The translations under genes and the position numbers were made by a program. 64,000 nucleotides of DNA, taken from Paenibacillus thalictri (GTDB lineage: Bacteria; Bacillota; Bacilli; Paenibacillales; NBRC-103111). The stretch covers positions 102,812 to 166,811 of the forward strand of contig NZ_SIRE01000025.1 in assembly GCF_004307995.1 (NCBI RefSeq), given 5' to 3'. The notes under the pieces were generated by a model that searched no databases, was not told the DNA's origin, and worked only from the letters and a program-made list of their open reading frames with translations. Positions 45,333 to 54,442 of the stretch are shown here, one piece after another. Each line of letters opens with the position of its first letter. Position 1 is the first letter of the stretch.

Positions 45333-46994
45333 TTAGTTCAGAAATTTGTAAATATCTTGGGAAAGAAACGCTTTGTCTTTATTTTCGGCATACCACTTCG
45401 CATACCAATCCTCCAACTGCTTGCCCCCGCCTTTTTCCCATACGCCCTTGGCGTCGGCAAACGCTTTGTCAATCGGATAAGCCGCTCCGCTCACCACCGA
45501 TTTGGCCCAAATACCGGTAATTTGCAGGTTCAGGTCGGCGCTTGTTTTGGCCAGGTCGGACGGTAAAGTCGGCATATGCTCGGAAAGCGTCAAATCCGGT
45601 ATCGGCCGCTCCGGCTTTTCATAAGCAGCACGGGCCTTTTGGATAAAGTCCAGATACGCCTTCTGATCCGGAATCTGAGGATCAAACGAGCTTTCCGTCT
45701 TGTTGCAAGGGCCGACCAAATCGGGCGACGTTTGCATAGCCAGGTCGGGTACGTAAATAAGCTCCTTTTTGTTCTTCTCCACATCGATGGGAACCGGACA
45801 ATTGTTTGCTCCCGTCTTCCAATGGACACCTTCCATGCCGTATTTCATCATGCTTGCGGTTTCTTTGGTTGCCATGAAATCGATGTATTTGATAGCGGCT
45901 ACCGGATCTTTGGCCCCGCGGTACACGACGGTCGTCATTTGCGCCGGATTGAGGAAGTTCATGCTGAATTGGCCAAACTGCGTTTTGGGAAGCGGGATCG
46001 GTAAAATTTCCGCAGCCGGCACATTTTTCTTCAGCGTCTGGTAATTGTTGAGACCGGGATTCAGCTGCTGCGAATGCTGCATCGCGTAGATGCCCAGCTT
46101 GCCGCTTAGCCAATCCTGCTTGGCCTTCTCGCCGTTTTTGTCGGTGAGATAATCTTTGTCGGCGACCCCTTCGTCGAACAACTTCTTCTTGAACTCGTTG
46201 CTTGCTTTCGCTCTGTCCCAATCGTAAGTCAGCTTGCCGTCCTTCACGACCCAGCCGGCATCGCCAAACATCTTGCTGATCGCCATGCCGGTATCCGCTG
46301 CAAGCGATATGCCGTACGTGTTTTTCTTCCCGTCGCCGTCAGGATCCTGCTCGGTGAACGCCTTGGCTACCTTCAGCAGCTCCTCCGGCGTTTGCGGAAC
46401 CTGCAGATTGAGCTTTTTCAGCCAATCTTCGCGGATAATCAGCGAATACATCGACATGGTGCCCTGCAGACGGCCGATTTCGTACAGCTTGCCGTCCGGT
46501 TTGGTTCCAGCCTTTCTCAGCTGAGGATAGTCCGCGAGCAGCTTTTTGTAATTCGGCGCATATTTGTCGATCAAATCGTCAAGCGGCAGTAGCTGTTTCT
46601 GCTGATACAGCAGGTCACGGTAGGCCGTATCGTATTCGTTGATCACATCCGGAACGTCCCCGGCGGCAAACAACGTATTATATTTAGTAACCGAATCGTT
46701 TCTGGGGATCAACACATACTTTACATCGGTCGGACCGTTCTTGTTCACCCATTCGGTCCAACGGTTCTTATCCATTGTGCCTTCCTCGGCAGGGACACGT
46801 CCTCTGTCGTACAAGGCGACGGTTGCCGAACCTCTGGCCGCCGGTTTGGCATCTCCTTGCGCCGCAGGTGCGCCGCCCGTCTTCGGATCGGCGGTTTTGG
46901 ACTGCGGCTGGCTGTCTCCGCAGGCTGCCAGGAGCGTGCCGGTTAAGGCGGTGCACGCCAGCAGAACTCCCCATTTATGCGATTGATTGATCAT
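45333..46994 (-). CDS. extracellular solute-binding lipoprotein (LplA/YtcQ-like)
   Basis: A 553-residue lipoprotein. The ATG at 46994 follows AAGGGAGGAATTCAA. The signal peptide ends TLLAAC with the lipidated Cys at 25. The mature protein shows the LplA-type KKLNLQVPQTPEELLKVAKAF and DPDGDGKKNTYGISL motifs. It would capture pectin-derived oligosaccharides for the two permeases upstream; the substrate is inferred from the two GH28 genes that follow. Confidence 0.92.
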   Translation of the reverse strand: MINQSHKWGVLLACTALTGTLLAACGDSQPQSKTADPKTGGAPAAQGDAKPAARGSATVALYDRGRVPAEEGTMDKNRWTEWVNKNGPTDVKYVLIPRNDSVTKYNTLFAAGDVPDVINEYDTAYRDLLYQQKQLLPLDDLIDKYAPNYKKLLADYPQLRKAGTKPDGKLYEIGRLQGTMSMYSLIIREDWLKKLNLQVPQTPEELLKVAKAFTEQDPDGDGKKNTYGISLAADTGMAISKMFGDAGWVVKDGKLTYDWDRAKASNEFKKKLFDEGVADKDYLTDKNGEKAKQDWLSGKLGIYAMQHSQQLNPGLNNYQTLKKNVPAAEILPIPLPKTQFGQFSMNFLNPAQMTTVVYRGAKDPVAAIKYIDFMATKETASMMKYGMEGVHWKTGANNCPVPIDVEKNKKELIYVPDLAMQTSPDLVGPCNKTESSFDPQIPDQKAYLDFIQKARAAYEKPERPIPDLTLSEHMPTLPSDLAKTSADLNLQITGIWAKSVVSGAAYPIDKAFADAKGVWEKGGGKQLEDWYAKWYAENKDKAFLSQDIYKFLN

Positions 46995-47043
46995 TTGAAT
47001 TCCTCCCTTAGAAAAAGTCAGCTGCATGGTATTGCCATCCTTA

Positions 47044-47919
47044 TTACCCCTTGATGGAACCGATCATCACCCCTTTGACAAAATATTTTTGCAGCAGCGG
47101 GTACACAACCAGCATCGGTACAATCATCACGATAACGGCAGCGCTTTTGATCGAGTCGGGCGTGACCGCTTCTACGTCATTCGGCTGCAAGTTGTTCATT
47201 TGCTGCATCAATTGCTGGCTCTGCACCATCTTTTGAACAAGCACGGTTAAATTAAACAGCTTTGTATCATTAATATAAATCAGCACGTTCATAAACGCGT
47301 TCCAGAATCCCACTCCGTAAAACAAGCCCAGTGTGGCGACTACCGGCAGTGAAAGCGGCAAAATGATTTGCGCCAGCAGCCTCATTTCGCCGCAGCCGTC
47401 GATTCGGGCGGCTTCTTCCATCTCGGCCGGGATGTTTTCGAAGAAGGTGCGCATCACCAGCATGTTATACGTGCTGATGAGACCGGGCAGCCATAAGGCG
47501 CCGTAAGAATTGACGAGGCCCAGCGCTTTGACGAGCAGAAACGTCGGGATCAGCCCGCCGCTGAACAGCATCGTAAACACCATTGCCATCGTGAACCCTT
47601 TGCGTCCCCAAAAATATTTGCGTGACAGCGGATACGCCGCCATGATCGTAAACAACATGCTGAGCAGCACGCCGACCAGCGTAATCACTACGCTGTTTTG
47701 AAAAGCCCGGAAAATATCGGTTCCCTTCATCAGCGCTTTATACGAATCCAGATTAAAACCGATCGGCCATAAGGACACAAACCCCGAGGCAACCGCATTC
47801 TGATTGCTCACCGACACCGCAATCATGTTGATAATCGGCAGCAGACAGCTGAGCGCCACGATAGTAAGGATGACATAATTGGCCGCGTAAAACAGCGATT
47901 CGTTTCTTGTGTCTTTCAT
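47044..47919 (-). CDS. carbohydrate ABC transporter permease (LplC/YtcP type)
   Basis: A 291-residue permease with six membrane segments, EAA loop EAARIDGCGEMRLL and C-terminal FVKGVMIGSIKG. The start follows GAGAAGGTGAACTTGG, 16 bases after the LplB-type gene ends. Component of the importer in the GH28 locus. Confidence 0.9.
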   Translation of the reverse strand: MKDTRNESLFYAANYVILTIVALSCLLPIINMIAVSVSNQNAVASGFVSLWPIGFNLDSYKALMKGTDIFRAFQNSVVITLVGVLLSMLFTIMAAYPLSRKYFWGRKGFTMAMVFTMLFSGGLIPTFLLVKALGLVNSYGALWLPGLISTYNMLVMRTFFENIPAEMEEAARIDGCGEMRLLAQIILPLSLPVVATLGLFYGVGFWNAFMNVLIYINDTKLFNLTVLVQKMVQSQQLMQQMNNLQPNDVEAVTPDSIKSAAVIVMIVPMLVVYPLLQKYFVKGVMIGSIKG

Positions 47920-47935
47920 CCAAGTTCACCTTCTC

Positions 47936-48904
47936 TTACCAAAGTCCCTGATCAAAGGCGCGAGCGATCCGATTGGTGATCAGGACAAGAACAATCCCGA
48001 TCAGCGATTCGAATAAGCCCATAGCCGAAGTAACGCTGAAGTTCGCGCCTTGCAGCCCTATTTTGAAAATATACGTGCTGATGACTTCGGACACATCGGA
48101 AACAACCTGATTTTGCAGCACGTATACATGGTCGAAACCAACTTCCATCACATGACCCATCGATAAAATCAGCATCAGAATGATCGTCGGGCGAATGCCG
48201 GGCAAAGTCACATGCCAGATTTTGCGCCATTTGCCCGCTCCATCCATATTCGCCGCCTCGTATAAGCTCGGATCAATCATCGTCAGCGCCGCCAAATAGA
48301 TGATCGCGCTAAAGCCGGCCTCCTTCCATATGCTTGAACCGACGAAAATCGCCATCCATGTTCCTTCATGATACAAGAAAGCATAACTGGGAAGGCCCAG
48401 CAGCCTGATGACCCCGTTGACCACACCCGATTGCTCGGCGAAAGCCGTCACGACAATGCCGCCAACGATGATCCACGACAAGAAGTGAGGGAGATAGACC
48501 AGCGTCTGCACCGCCTTCTTAAACCACAGCTTGCGCGCCTCATTCAGCATAATAGCCAGTACAATCGGAAACGGAAACCCGACAAACACCCGCAAGCAGC
48601 TGAGCAGCATCGTATTGTAGATGATGTCCCGCGTATGGGCGTTTGCAAATAAATAAGAGAAGTGCTTCAGGCCGACCCATTCGCTGCCGATGATTCCGTC
48701 AAAAAAGTTATAATCCTTAAACGCGATGACAAGTCCCAGCATCGGGATATACTTGAAGACGATATAAAATGCAATCACCGGAAGAAACATCGCCATCAGC
48801 GGAATGTTCATCTTCACAAGCCTGTTTCTGCGCAGTTTGGCGTGTATGTCCGCATTCTTTGGATGAACCGTTTTCCCGGACATAGGGGTTTGGAGCAAGT
48901 TCAT
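47936..48904 (-). CDS. carbohydrate ABC transporter permease (LplB/YteP type)
   Basis: About 322 residues. The ATG at 48904 follows GAGGTGATACTGTA; an upstream in-frame start lacks a good site. The first membrane segment IPLMAMFLPVIAFYIVFKYIP and the EAA loop EAANMDGAGKWRKI place it in the LplB/YteP branch. It is first in the unit LplB-LplC-SBP-GH28-SLH-GH28. The AraC regulator gene upstream is separated by a terminator, so this unit probably has its own promoter in 48905-49000. Confidence 0.9.
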   Translation of the reverse strand: MNLLQTPMSGKTVHPKNADIHAKLRRNRLVKMNIPLMAMFLPVIAFYIVFKYIPMLGLVIAFKDYNFFDGIIGSEWVGLKHFSYLFANAHTRDIIYNTMLLSCLRVFVGFPFPIVLAIMLNEARKLWFKKAVQTLVYLPHFLSWIIVGGIVVTAFAEQSGVVNGVIRLLGLPSYAFLYHEGTWMAIFVGSSIWKEAGFSAIIYLAALTMIDPSLYEAANMDGAGKWRKIWHVTLPGIRPTIILMLILSMGHVMEVGFDHVYVLQNQVVSDVSEVISTYIFKIGLQGANFSVTSAMGLFESLIGIVLVLITNRIARAFDQGLW

Positions 48905-49011
48905 TACAGTATCACCTCGATTCCCTTTGTGAATGTGTGTCAGCAAAACTCATGTTAAGGGAACCGCCTGAAACCGTATATAGATTTGTTTTAAGGAGAT
49001 ATGCAAAAACG

Positions 49012-49055
49012 AAAAAAAGCCCGCCTCCGGCCAAATCCCCCGCTGCAAGGGGGCT
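49012..49055 (-). terminator. rho-independent terminator after AraC regulator gene
   Basis: On the minus strand AGCCC and GGGCT enclose an inner hairpin (CCCCC-TTGCAGC-GGGGG) and are followed by seven U residues (49018-49012). It lies 58 bases after the AraC stop and separates the regulator from the importer unit. Confidence 0.75.
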
Positions 49056-49113
49056 GAACAAGCCGATAAGCGGACAATATGCATTTTGTAACCCGGTATG
49101 CAATTTAGCAAAA

Positions 49114-51351
49114 TCAAGCCTGAATACCTTTTCGATAGTCTCCCGGCGTCGTCCCGACATGTTTTTTAAAGACGCGGATAAACGATACCGGCAAGCTGTA
49201 TCCGACCTGACTAGCAATCTCCTGGATCGACAAGTTGGTTTCCGCAAGCAGCTCCTTGGCCCTTTCGATCCGCATGTTGGTCACGTAATCGATGAACTTC
49301 TCTCCGAATTCCTCTTTAAACAATCTGCTTAAATAGTTGGGATGAAGCTCGAATTGGTCGCTCAATAAACTCAAGCTTAAATCGGGATCGGCAAAATGCG
49401 CTTCGATGAACTTCTTCATTTCGCCGACCAGTTGGTAATGCGTCTTGCTTTCACGGATGTTTTTAATTTCCTCGGCGGTTCGGCTCAGCACTTCATAAAA
49501 ACGCGAATCCAACTCCTCCACCGTGTCGAATTGCTCCAGAATGACGCTAAATTCGGGCAGCCGCTGTTCCCATACCTGCCGCAGCTCTTCCGATAAATCC
49601 ATCGATTCGCGGTACATTTGGAAAATCATGTAGTTCATCATGCTGACCAACTCATCCTTAGGCAGCGGGTGCGACTTCATTTCCTCAAAAGCGGCGGCAT
49701 GATGTTGTTTCCAGCTTTCGTCGCCAACACGAAACGATTGGGTGATGGAACGGATGCTCTGCAAGTTTTTGAAAATATCCTTATGTACGGGCTGCCGGCC
49801 AACCTGCGCGTAATCAAGCAGCCGGTTGTTGCCCAGCGTCGATTTATATTGCAGCGCTTCCAAAGCATCGTCGTAGCAAGCCGGAATTTCTTCAAGCCGC
49901 CGGGGCATCGAACCGATTCCGATCGTCACGGTAAACGGCAGATTGGCCGCCACCCATTGAATCGTCTCCCGAGCCACCCGGTGTATCCGCTCCTGATCCG
50001 ACTCGCTGTCGGCAATTGCAAACAGCGCGCCCAGCCGATGCGCGTCGATCCATTCCGTCCATACGGGCGCATCATGATTGTGGGAAATTTCTTTCACGAC
50101 GCGGCTGATTACAAACTTCAGAAGATGCTGATCCCGCAAATGATAAGTTTGGGTGAACTCGGCATATTTGTCCATTTCAACGACAACAACGGCAAATCCT
50201 TCGTCTTCCCCGCTGAATCCGAAATGCCGCACGACCTCTCCCCATCCGGCCGGATGGATCGTCAGCTTCCCCTCCAGCAGCTCTTGAAATAAATGCCTGC
50301 TCCGGTAAACCTGGTTTTCCTCATTTTGCTCCTTGTAGCGGATCGATTGCTCAATTAAATGATGAACCCCGGTTTCGATAAATTTGAACTCATCGTTGCC
50401 CGCTTTCCCGGACAAATGGAGGCTGCCTCCCTGCGCATATTTGTAGATGTGCTCCATAATTTTCTGGACCGGCTGAACATTTTTCCGCGTAATGAAGAAG
50501 ATCCAGAACCCCCCGGCGAGCAGCGCAGCCGCTCCAATGCTTACCCATACATAATTTAATAACGAAAATACGCCGAACAGGTGTTTGTCCGAAAAACTGC
50601 TGACCCCGACCCAATGTGTATAATCGGCAGTTACCTTATTGATGGAAGCCGGCGGAGGTCCCGCTGCCGCTTCCGTTCCGCTGGTCCCGAACAAAAACGA
50701 ACCATTATCATCGTAGAAATCGATCCGGCTGATTTTGGAATCCAGCATCGGTTCCACGAGCTTGCGAAGCGATTCCGTGCGAATGTTCACAACGATAAAA
50801 CCTTCGTTGCCAAACGGAGGCAGCATCCTCTTCACCAGCGTCACCACCGGCCTCGCCGGGGCGGATTCCGCATATTCCGCGAACGTTCTCACGCCGGTAT
50901 ACCGTTTGGGAATTTCGTTCTGAATCAGATTCAGCAGAAACGGGCGGTCGCCAAACTCGCTAAACGACGGAGAAGACTTCTCCGTCAGCAGTTTCTGGTC
51001 GGAGCTGCGGTATAAATACACCGAATCGATCAGCGGCACGTACCGCTGTAAGTCGGTAAGCACCTTCGACACCTCGAAATCATTAAAATAACTGTCGGCC
51101 GAGGCATGTTTGAAATAAAGCGCAAATTTATCATTGGACATCACCTCTTTGGTGATGGATTGATCAATGGAAGTCAGCGAGGAGTCGACAATTTCAAGCA
51201 TGCGCTTCACATAAATCTCGTTGGCCTTTCTGGCCTCCTGCTTGGAGAACTCACTGATGGACATGAAAAATATGAGAATAAGAATGACGCCGAGAATAAA
51301 AAAAGCCGGAAGATAAGACAGCAATAAACGATTGCGCCAACTAAATTTCAT
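49114..51351 (-). CDS. membrane-anchored AraC-family regulator with Cache-like sensor
   Basis: A 745-residue protein: membrane segment at about 12-31, extracellular dCache-like region (TKEVMSNDKFALYFK, SVYLYRSSDQKLL) to about 275, second membrane segment near 280-300, cytoplasmic linker, and a C-terminal AraC double helix-turn-helix (LSLLSDQFELHPNYLSRLFKEEFGEKF and IASQVGYSLPVSFIRVFKKHVG). It probably senses a pectin-derived ligand and activates the importer/GH28 unit downstream. No separate kinase or receiver is needed in this design. Confidence 0.88.
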   Translation of the reverse strand: MKFSWRNRLLLSYLPAFFILGVILILIFFMSISEFSKQEARKANEIYVKRMLEIVDSSLTSIDQSITKEVMSNDKFALYFKHASADSYFNDFEVSKVLTDLQRYVPLIDSVYLYRSSDQKLLTEKSSPSFSEFGDRPFLLNLIQNEIPKRYTGVRTFAEYAESAPARPVVTLVKRMLPPFGNEGFIVVNIRTESLRKLVEPMLDSKISRIDFYDDNGSFLFGTSGTEAAAGPPPASINKVTADYTHWVGVSSFSDKHLFGVFSLLNYVWVSIGAAALLAGGFWIFFITRKNVQPVQKIMEHIYKYAQGGSLHLSGKAGNDEFKFIETGVHHLIEQSIRYKEQNEENQVYRSRHLFQELLEGKLTIHPAGWGEVVRHFGFSGEDEGFAVVVVEMDKYAEFTQTYHLRDQHLLKFVISRVVKEISHNHDAPVWTEWIDAHRLGALFAIADSESDQERIHRVARETIQWVAANLPFTVTIGIGSMPRRLEEIPACYDDALEALQYKSTLGNNRLLDYAQVGRQPVHKDIFKNLQSIRSITQSFRVGDESWKQHHAAAFEEMKSHPLPKDELVSMMNYMIFQMYRESMDLSEELRQVWEQRLPEFSVILEQFDTVEELDSRFYEVLSRTAEEIKNIRESKTHYQLVGEMKKFIEAHFADPDLSLSLLSDQFELHPNYLSRLFKEEFGEKFIDYVTNMRIERAKELLAETNLSIQEIASQVGYSLPVSFIRVFKKHVGTTPGDYRKGIQA

Positions 51352-51432
51352 AAAACCTCCCCTAGACCAGTAACCGATTTCATTATCTAAGCTCCGGTTG
51401 CATCCGGATTCGTTTCCCTACAGCTTTAACAA

Positions 51433-51461
51433 AAGCCGAAAATCGCATGGATTTTCGGCTT
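51433..51461 (-). terminator. rho-independent terminator after ROK kinase gene
   Basis: AAGCCGAAAATC at 51433-51444 pairs perfectly with 51450-51461 across a five-base loop; the minus strand continues UUUUGUU. It lies 57 bases after the kinase stop. Confidence 0.8.
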
Positions 51462-51517
51462 CGCAAATAGGCCTTACATACTCCTCCGGCATAAATACGG
51501 CGGACGGAGTTCTCGTT

Positions 51518-52399
51518 TTATCGACCCTGCAGCGCTTGCTTTGCCAAAATCAGCGCGCCGGTCAGTCCGGCATTATCGCCGAGACCCGGAGGCACGATGT
51601 AGGTGTCAAGCTGCTCTTGGATTTTCGGATGCACAACGTAGCCGTTCAGCAGCTCGGTCAGCCTGCTGCGGATCATCGGGAACAGATGCAGCTGCTTGCT
51701 GACGCCGCCGCCGACAATGATTTTTTCCGGCATCAGCACGAGAATCAGGTTGGCAAACGCCTGCGCCAAATATTCGGCTTCGAATTGCCAAGCCTTATGG
51801 TCGGGCGCCAGCTCGAACCCTTTGGCTCCCCATCTCCGTTCGATCGCCGGTCCAGCTGCAAGCCCTTCCAAACAATCGCCGTGATAAGGGCAAGCTCCCG
51901 CAAACGTATCTTCCGGATGTCTCCGCACGAGAATATGGCCCATTTCCGGGGAGGTAAAGCCGTTTACGATTTGTCCGTTTTTGACCAGTCCTGCGCCGAT
52001 CCCGGTGCCGACAGTCATGTACAAGCAGCCGGACTGCTCTTTCGCCGCTCCCAGCGTCGCTTCGCCAAGCGCCGCAGCGCTCACGTCAAGATCGAAGCCC
52101 ATTGGAATATCAAAACGTTCCTTTAACGCGCCGAGCAAATTATAATTGCCCCAATGCGGTTTCGGCGTGCTTGTAATATAGCCATATGTCGAATTGCCGG
52201 GGTTCGGATCGATCGGCCCAAACGAACCGATGCCCATCGCTTCAAGCGATTTGTCTTCAAAATAAGCGATGACGTTTGCCATCGTTTCATCCGGTGTTGT
52301 CGTCGGGAACGATACGCGGTCGACAATCTCGCCTTCTGCGGTCCCGATCCCGCATACAAATTTGGTGCCGCCGCCCTCTATTGCGCCTAAGTACTTCAT
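51518..52399 (-). CDS. ROK-family fructokinase-like sugar kinase
   Basis: A 293-residue ROK kinase. The ATG at 52399 follows GGAGAGAGTGG. It shows the phosphate-binding GAIEGGGTKFVCG, the catalytic region GFDLDVSAAALGEA, the TVGTGIGAGLV motif and the ROK zinc site GHILVRRHPEDTFAGACPYHGDCLEG region (His then Cys-His-Cys). This layout matches the ScrK/GmuE fructokinase group, which phosphorylates fructose with ATP. It is monocistronic, ended by a terminator, and could feed sugars freed by nearby hydrolases into glycolysis. Confidence 0.9.
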   Translation of the reverse strand: MKYLGAIEGGGTKFVCGIGTAEGEIVDRVSFPTTTPDETMANVIAYFEDKSLEAMGIGSFGPIDPNPGNSTYGYITSTPKPHWGNYNLLGALKERFDIPMGFDLDVSAAALGEATLGAAKEQSGCLYMTVGTGIGAGLVKNGQIVNGFTSPEMGHILVRRHPEDTFAGACPYHGDCLEGLAAGPAIERRWGAKGFELAPDHKAWQFEAEYLAQAFANLILVLMPEKIIVGGGVSKQLHLFPMIRSRLTELLNGYVVHPKIQEQLDTYIVPPGLGDNAGLTGALILAKQALQGR

Positions 52400-52497
52400 T
52401 TGTGCCACTCTCTCCAATCGCTGGAATAATCATTGTACTAGATTCGATTCTAACGCATAGCCGCGGTTTTGTCATGACTATCCGGCGATTTTTGCAA

Positions 52498-52609
52498 GTT
52501 TGGCGGCTGTTGTGTGCATCGCGGCCACACGTGGTGCTTGCGCGAGAAGCCGAAATATGCAGCATACCGCCACTCGGTAGCCGCAGACACACACCGGCAG
52601 TTGCCAAAC
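52498..52609. repeat. imperfect large inverted repeat in the gap upstream of the ROK gene
   Basis: GTTTGGCGGCTG...GTGTG...GCGG (52498-52524) is matched in reverse by CCGC...CACAC...CAGTTGCCAAAC (52581-52609) with small gaps. It could be a remnant of a small mobile element or a structured RNA. No gene is seen in 52400-52707. Confidence 0.45.
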
Positions 52610-52707
52610 GACCGCTGCTAAAAGAAAATAAACCAATAGACTGAAAAATATAGGACTAGGAAAATAAAGTTGCAGACTTGGGAATTGGCAGGACAATCCA
52701 GTAAGGA

Positions 52708-53724
52708 GTGAGACGCATTAAGGAGTTTATTTCTTTACAGTATAAGAAGTTTGGACACCCTCTTGAAGTCTTGGAATTGGAACAACGAGTGGACGATATA
52801 CAGCTTCATCACAACGAAATAGTGGTTCGAATGATTTTAAGTCCAATCAATCCTTCTGACCTGATTCCAATTCGCGGTGCCTATCAACATCGGACCCAGC
52901 TGCCGGCAATACCAGGATACGAAGGGGTTGGTATTGTTCAGGCCGTCGGTTCATCCGTAACAACATCCCTTATAGGAAAACGGGTACTGCCTCTACGTGG
53001 CGAGGGAACTTGGCAGCAGTACGTGAAAACAAAAGCCAGTTTTGCAATTCGAGTTCCCGATGGAATTGATGACGAAACAGCAAGCCAAATGTACATTAAC
53101 CCTATGACAGCATGGCTTATTTGTACAGAAGAATTGCGCTTAAAGTCTAATGACGTGTTAATTGTAAATGCTTGCGGTTCTGCAATCGGACGTATTTTTG
53201 CACAATTTTCAAAGGTGTTTGGATACAGATTGATTGCGGTAGTAAGAAATGATATCCACACACAGGAACTGCAATCACTTGGTGCTTGGGCGGTAATTGA
53301 CACATCTAAAGAACTGCTTGCCGATAAAGTTATGGAATTTACCTGCGGGATGGGGGCAGCGGCGGGTATTGATAGCATTGGCGGGCAAGATGGACACGAG
53401 CTCATTGAGTGTATTCGTCCAGGCGGCACAGTTCTAAGTATTGGTCTTATGTCAGGAACCCAAATGAATTGGGCTCAGATACATCAAAAACATCCTAATA
53501 TCGGAGTGAAACCATATTGGCTTAAAAGATGGATTGAAGGTATTACCGATGTGCGGTGGCACGAAACTTTTGGCAATGTATTTCAGTTAGTTCATGATGG
53601 GAAATTGACTATTCAAGCACCAAGAACGCGTTTTAGTCTACTGGAATATGAGAAAGCAATTAAAGCAGCTCAACAAAGCGGTCACATAGGGAAAGTGATT
53701 TTTGAACCATTTTTATCCAACTAA
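52708..53724 (+). CDS. zinc-type alcohol dehydrogenase / quinone-oxidoreductase family (MDR) protein
   Basis: About 338 residues of the medium-chain dehydrogenase/reductase superfamily, close in layout to enoyl reductase (MECR-like) members: NPSDLIPIRGAY, PAIPGYEGVGIVQAVG, and the Rossmann region IVNACGSAIGRIFAQ, where the GxGxxG loop is ACGSAIG. No zinc-ligand Cys/His set is evident, so it is likely a zinc-independent NADPH reductase. The GTG start at 52708 lies on AAGGA and AAGGAG follows inside the frame, so the true start may be a few codons later. It is clearly more AT-rich than genes around it and opens the accessory stretch. Confidence 0.82.
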   Translation: MRRIKEFISLQYKKFGHPLEVLELEQRVDDIQLHHNEIVVRMILSPINPSDLIPIRGAYQHRTQLPAIPGYEGVGIVQAVGSSVTTSLIGKRVLPLRGEGTWQQYVKTKASFAIRVPDGIDDETASQMYINPMTAWLICTEELRLKSNDVLIVNACGSAIGRIFAQFSKVFGYRLIAVVRNDIHTQELQSLGAWAVIDTSKELLADKVMEFTCGMGAAAGIDSIGGQDGHELIECIRPGGTVLSIGLMSGTQMNWAQIHQKHPNIGVKPYWLKRWIEGITDVRWHETFGNVFQLVHDGKLTIQAPRTRFSLLEYEKAIKAAQQSGHIGKVIFEPFLSN

Positions 53725-53730
53725 GGGAGA

Positions 53731-53746
53731 ACGATAGTGGAATAAT
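53731..53746. repeat. 16-base repeat, copy 1 (see 57076-57091)
   Basis: ACGATAGTGGAATAAT occurs seven bases after the reductase stop and again exactly at 57076-57091, 13 bases after another gene's stop. Both copies follow plus-strand genes in the accessory stretch. Confidence 0.7.
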
Positions 53747-53856
53747 TAGGGAGCAGCAGCCTTCCGAGCCGACATACGCCTGACATATTTCTCCTCCATA
53801 CTGTATCCGAAGGTGATTGGCGATTTTTCCGCCAGAGGCGAAGAGGAGGTGGGAGG

Positions 53857-54018
53857 ATGCGTAAGGTAGTCGTGACCGAGTTTATTGTCGGTCTGATCGT
53901 AGCTGAGGACATTTACAGCAAGGATGGCAAGCTTCTTCTGAGAGCGGGCTATCCCATAACGGCAACGGTAATCAAGCATTTACAGCGGGAGAAGATCAGC
54001 TTGGTATGGGTGAAATGA
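53857..54018 (+). CDS. 53-residue protein resembling the segment before HD-GYP domains
   Basis: A small open frame starting at ATG 53857 with an excellent AGGAGGTGGGAGG ribosome site. It reads MRKVVVTEFIVGLIVAEDIY, continues with SKDGKLLLRAGYPITATVIKH and ends with LVWVK. The pattern (GxxVAEDIY, DGKLLLRAG, then a helix and a final strand) matches the short beta-rich segment found just before HD-GYP cyclic-di-GMP phosphodiesterase domains. Here it stands alone. It could be a small regulatory partner or a remnant; the strong ribosome site argues that it is translated. A terminator lies 262 bases downstream. Function unknown. Confidence 0.7.
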   Translation: MRKVVVTEFIVGLIVAEDIYSKDGKLLLRAGYPITATVIKHLQREKISLVWVK

Positions 54019-54279
54019 TGACTCGCAGCCGGCCGCGAAGCATACCGTCGCCGCTTTGTTGCCCGTTCGGCCGCGTCGAGCGGAGCGTATCGGTCTATCG
54101 GAAAGACGTTCCGCATGCGTGCTGTGAGAGGAACTCCCTATGACACTATAACCATTTTATTCCGACGGATACGATAGCTGAATATTAGTGGTAAAGAAGC
54201 CCCTGGGCTTGATACTGCATAAACTTGGCGGGATTCATGATGTTCTACGGATAAGATTAACCTTAAAGGCTTTGAAGTT
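54019..54279. other. intergenic stretch, no gene recognised
   Basis: No credible coding frame with a ribosome site is seen on either strand. It ends in the terminator at 54280-54317; the rest up to 54442 also shows no gene. Confidence 0.5.
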
Positions 54280-54317
54280 GCGGACCCCTGTCGTTTTTGG
54301 GGTCCGCTTATTTTTTT
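54280..54317 (+). terminator. rho-independent terminator
   Basis: GCGGACCCC at 54280-54288 pairs with GGGGTCCGC at 54299-54307, followed by TTATTTTTTT. It presumably ends the transcript of the 53-residue gene. Confidence 0.85.
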
Positions 54318-54442
54318 GATTTCTTTTATTGCTGCGTTGCAAAAAAGGATACAAGAGGTACCCATCGGATCGTTACGCTCCCATTTCCGAGAAACCGTTC
54401 CGCCCCCGTTGCGAATGAATGCATGTTCCGTCGAGGCGATGC

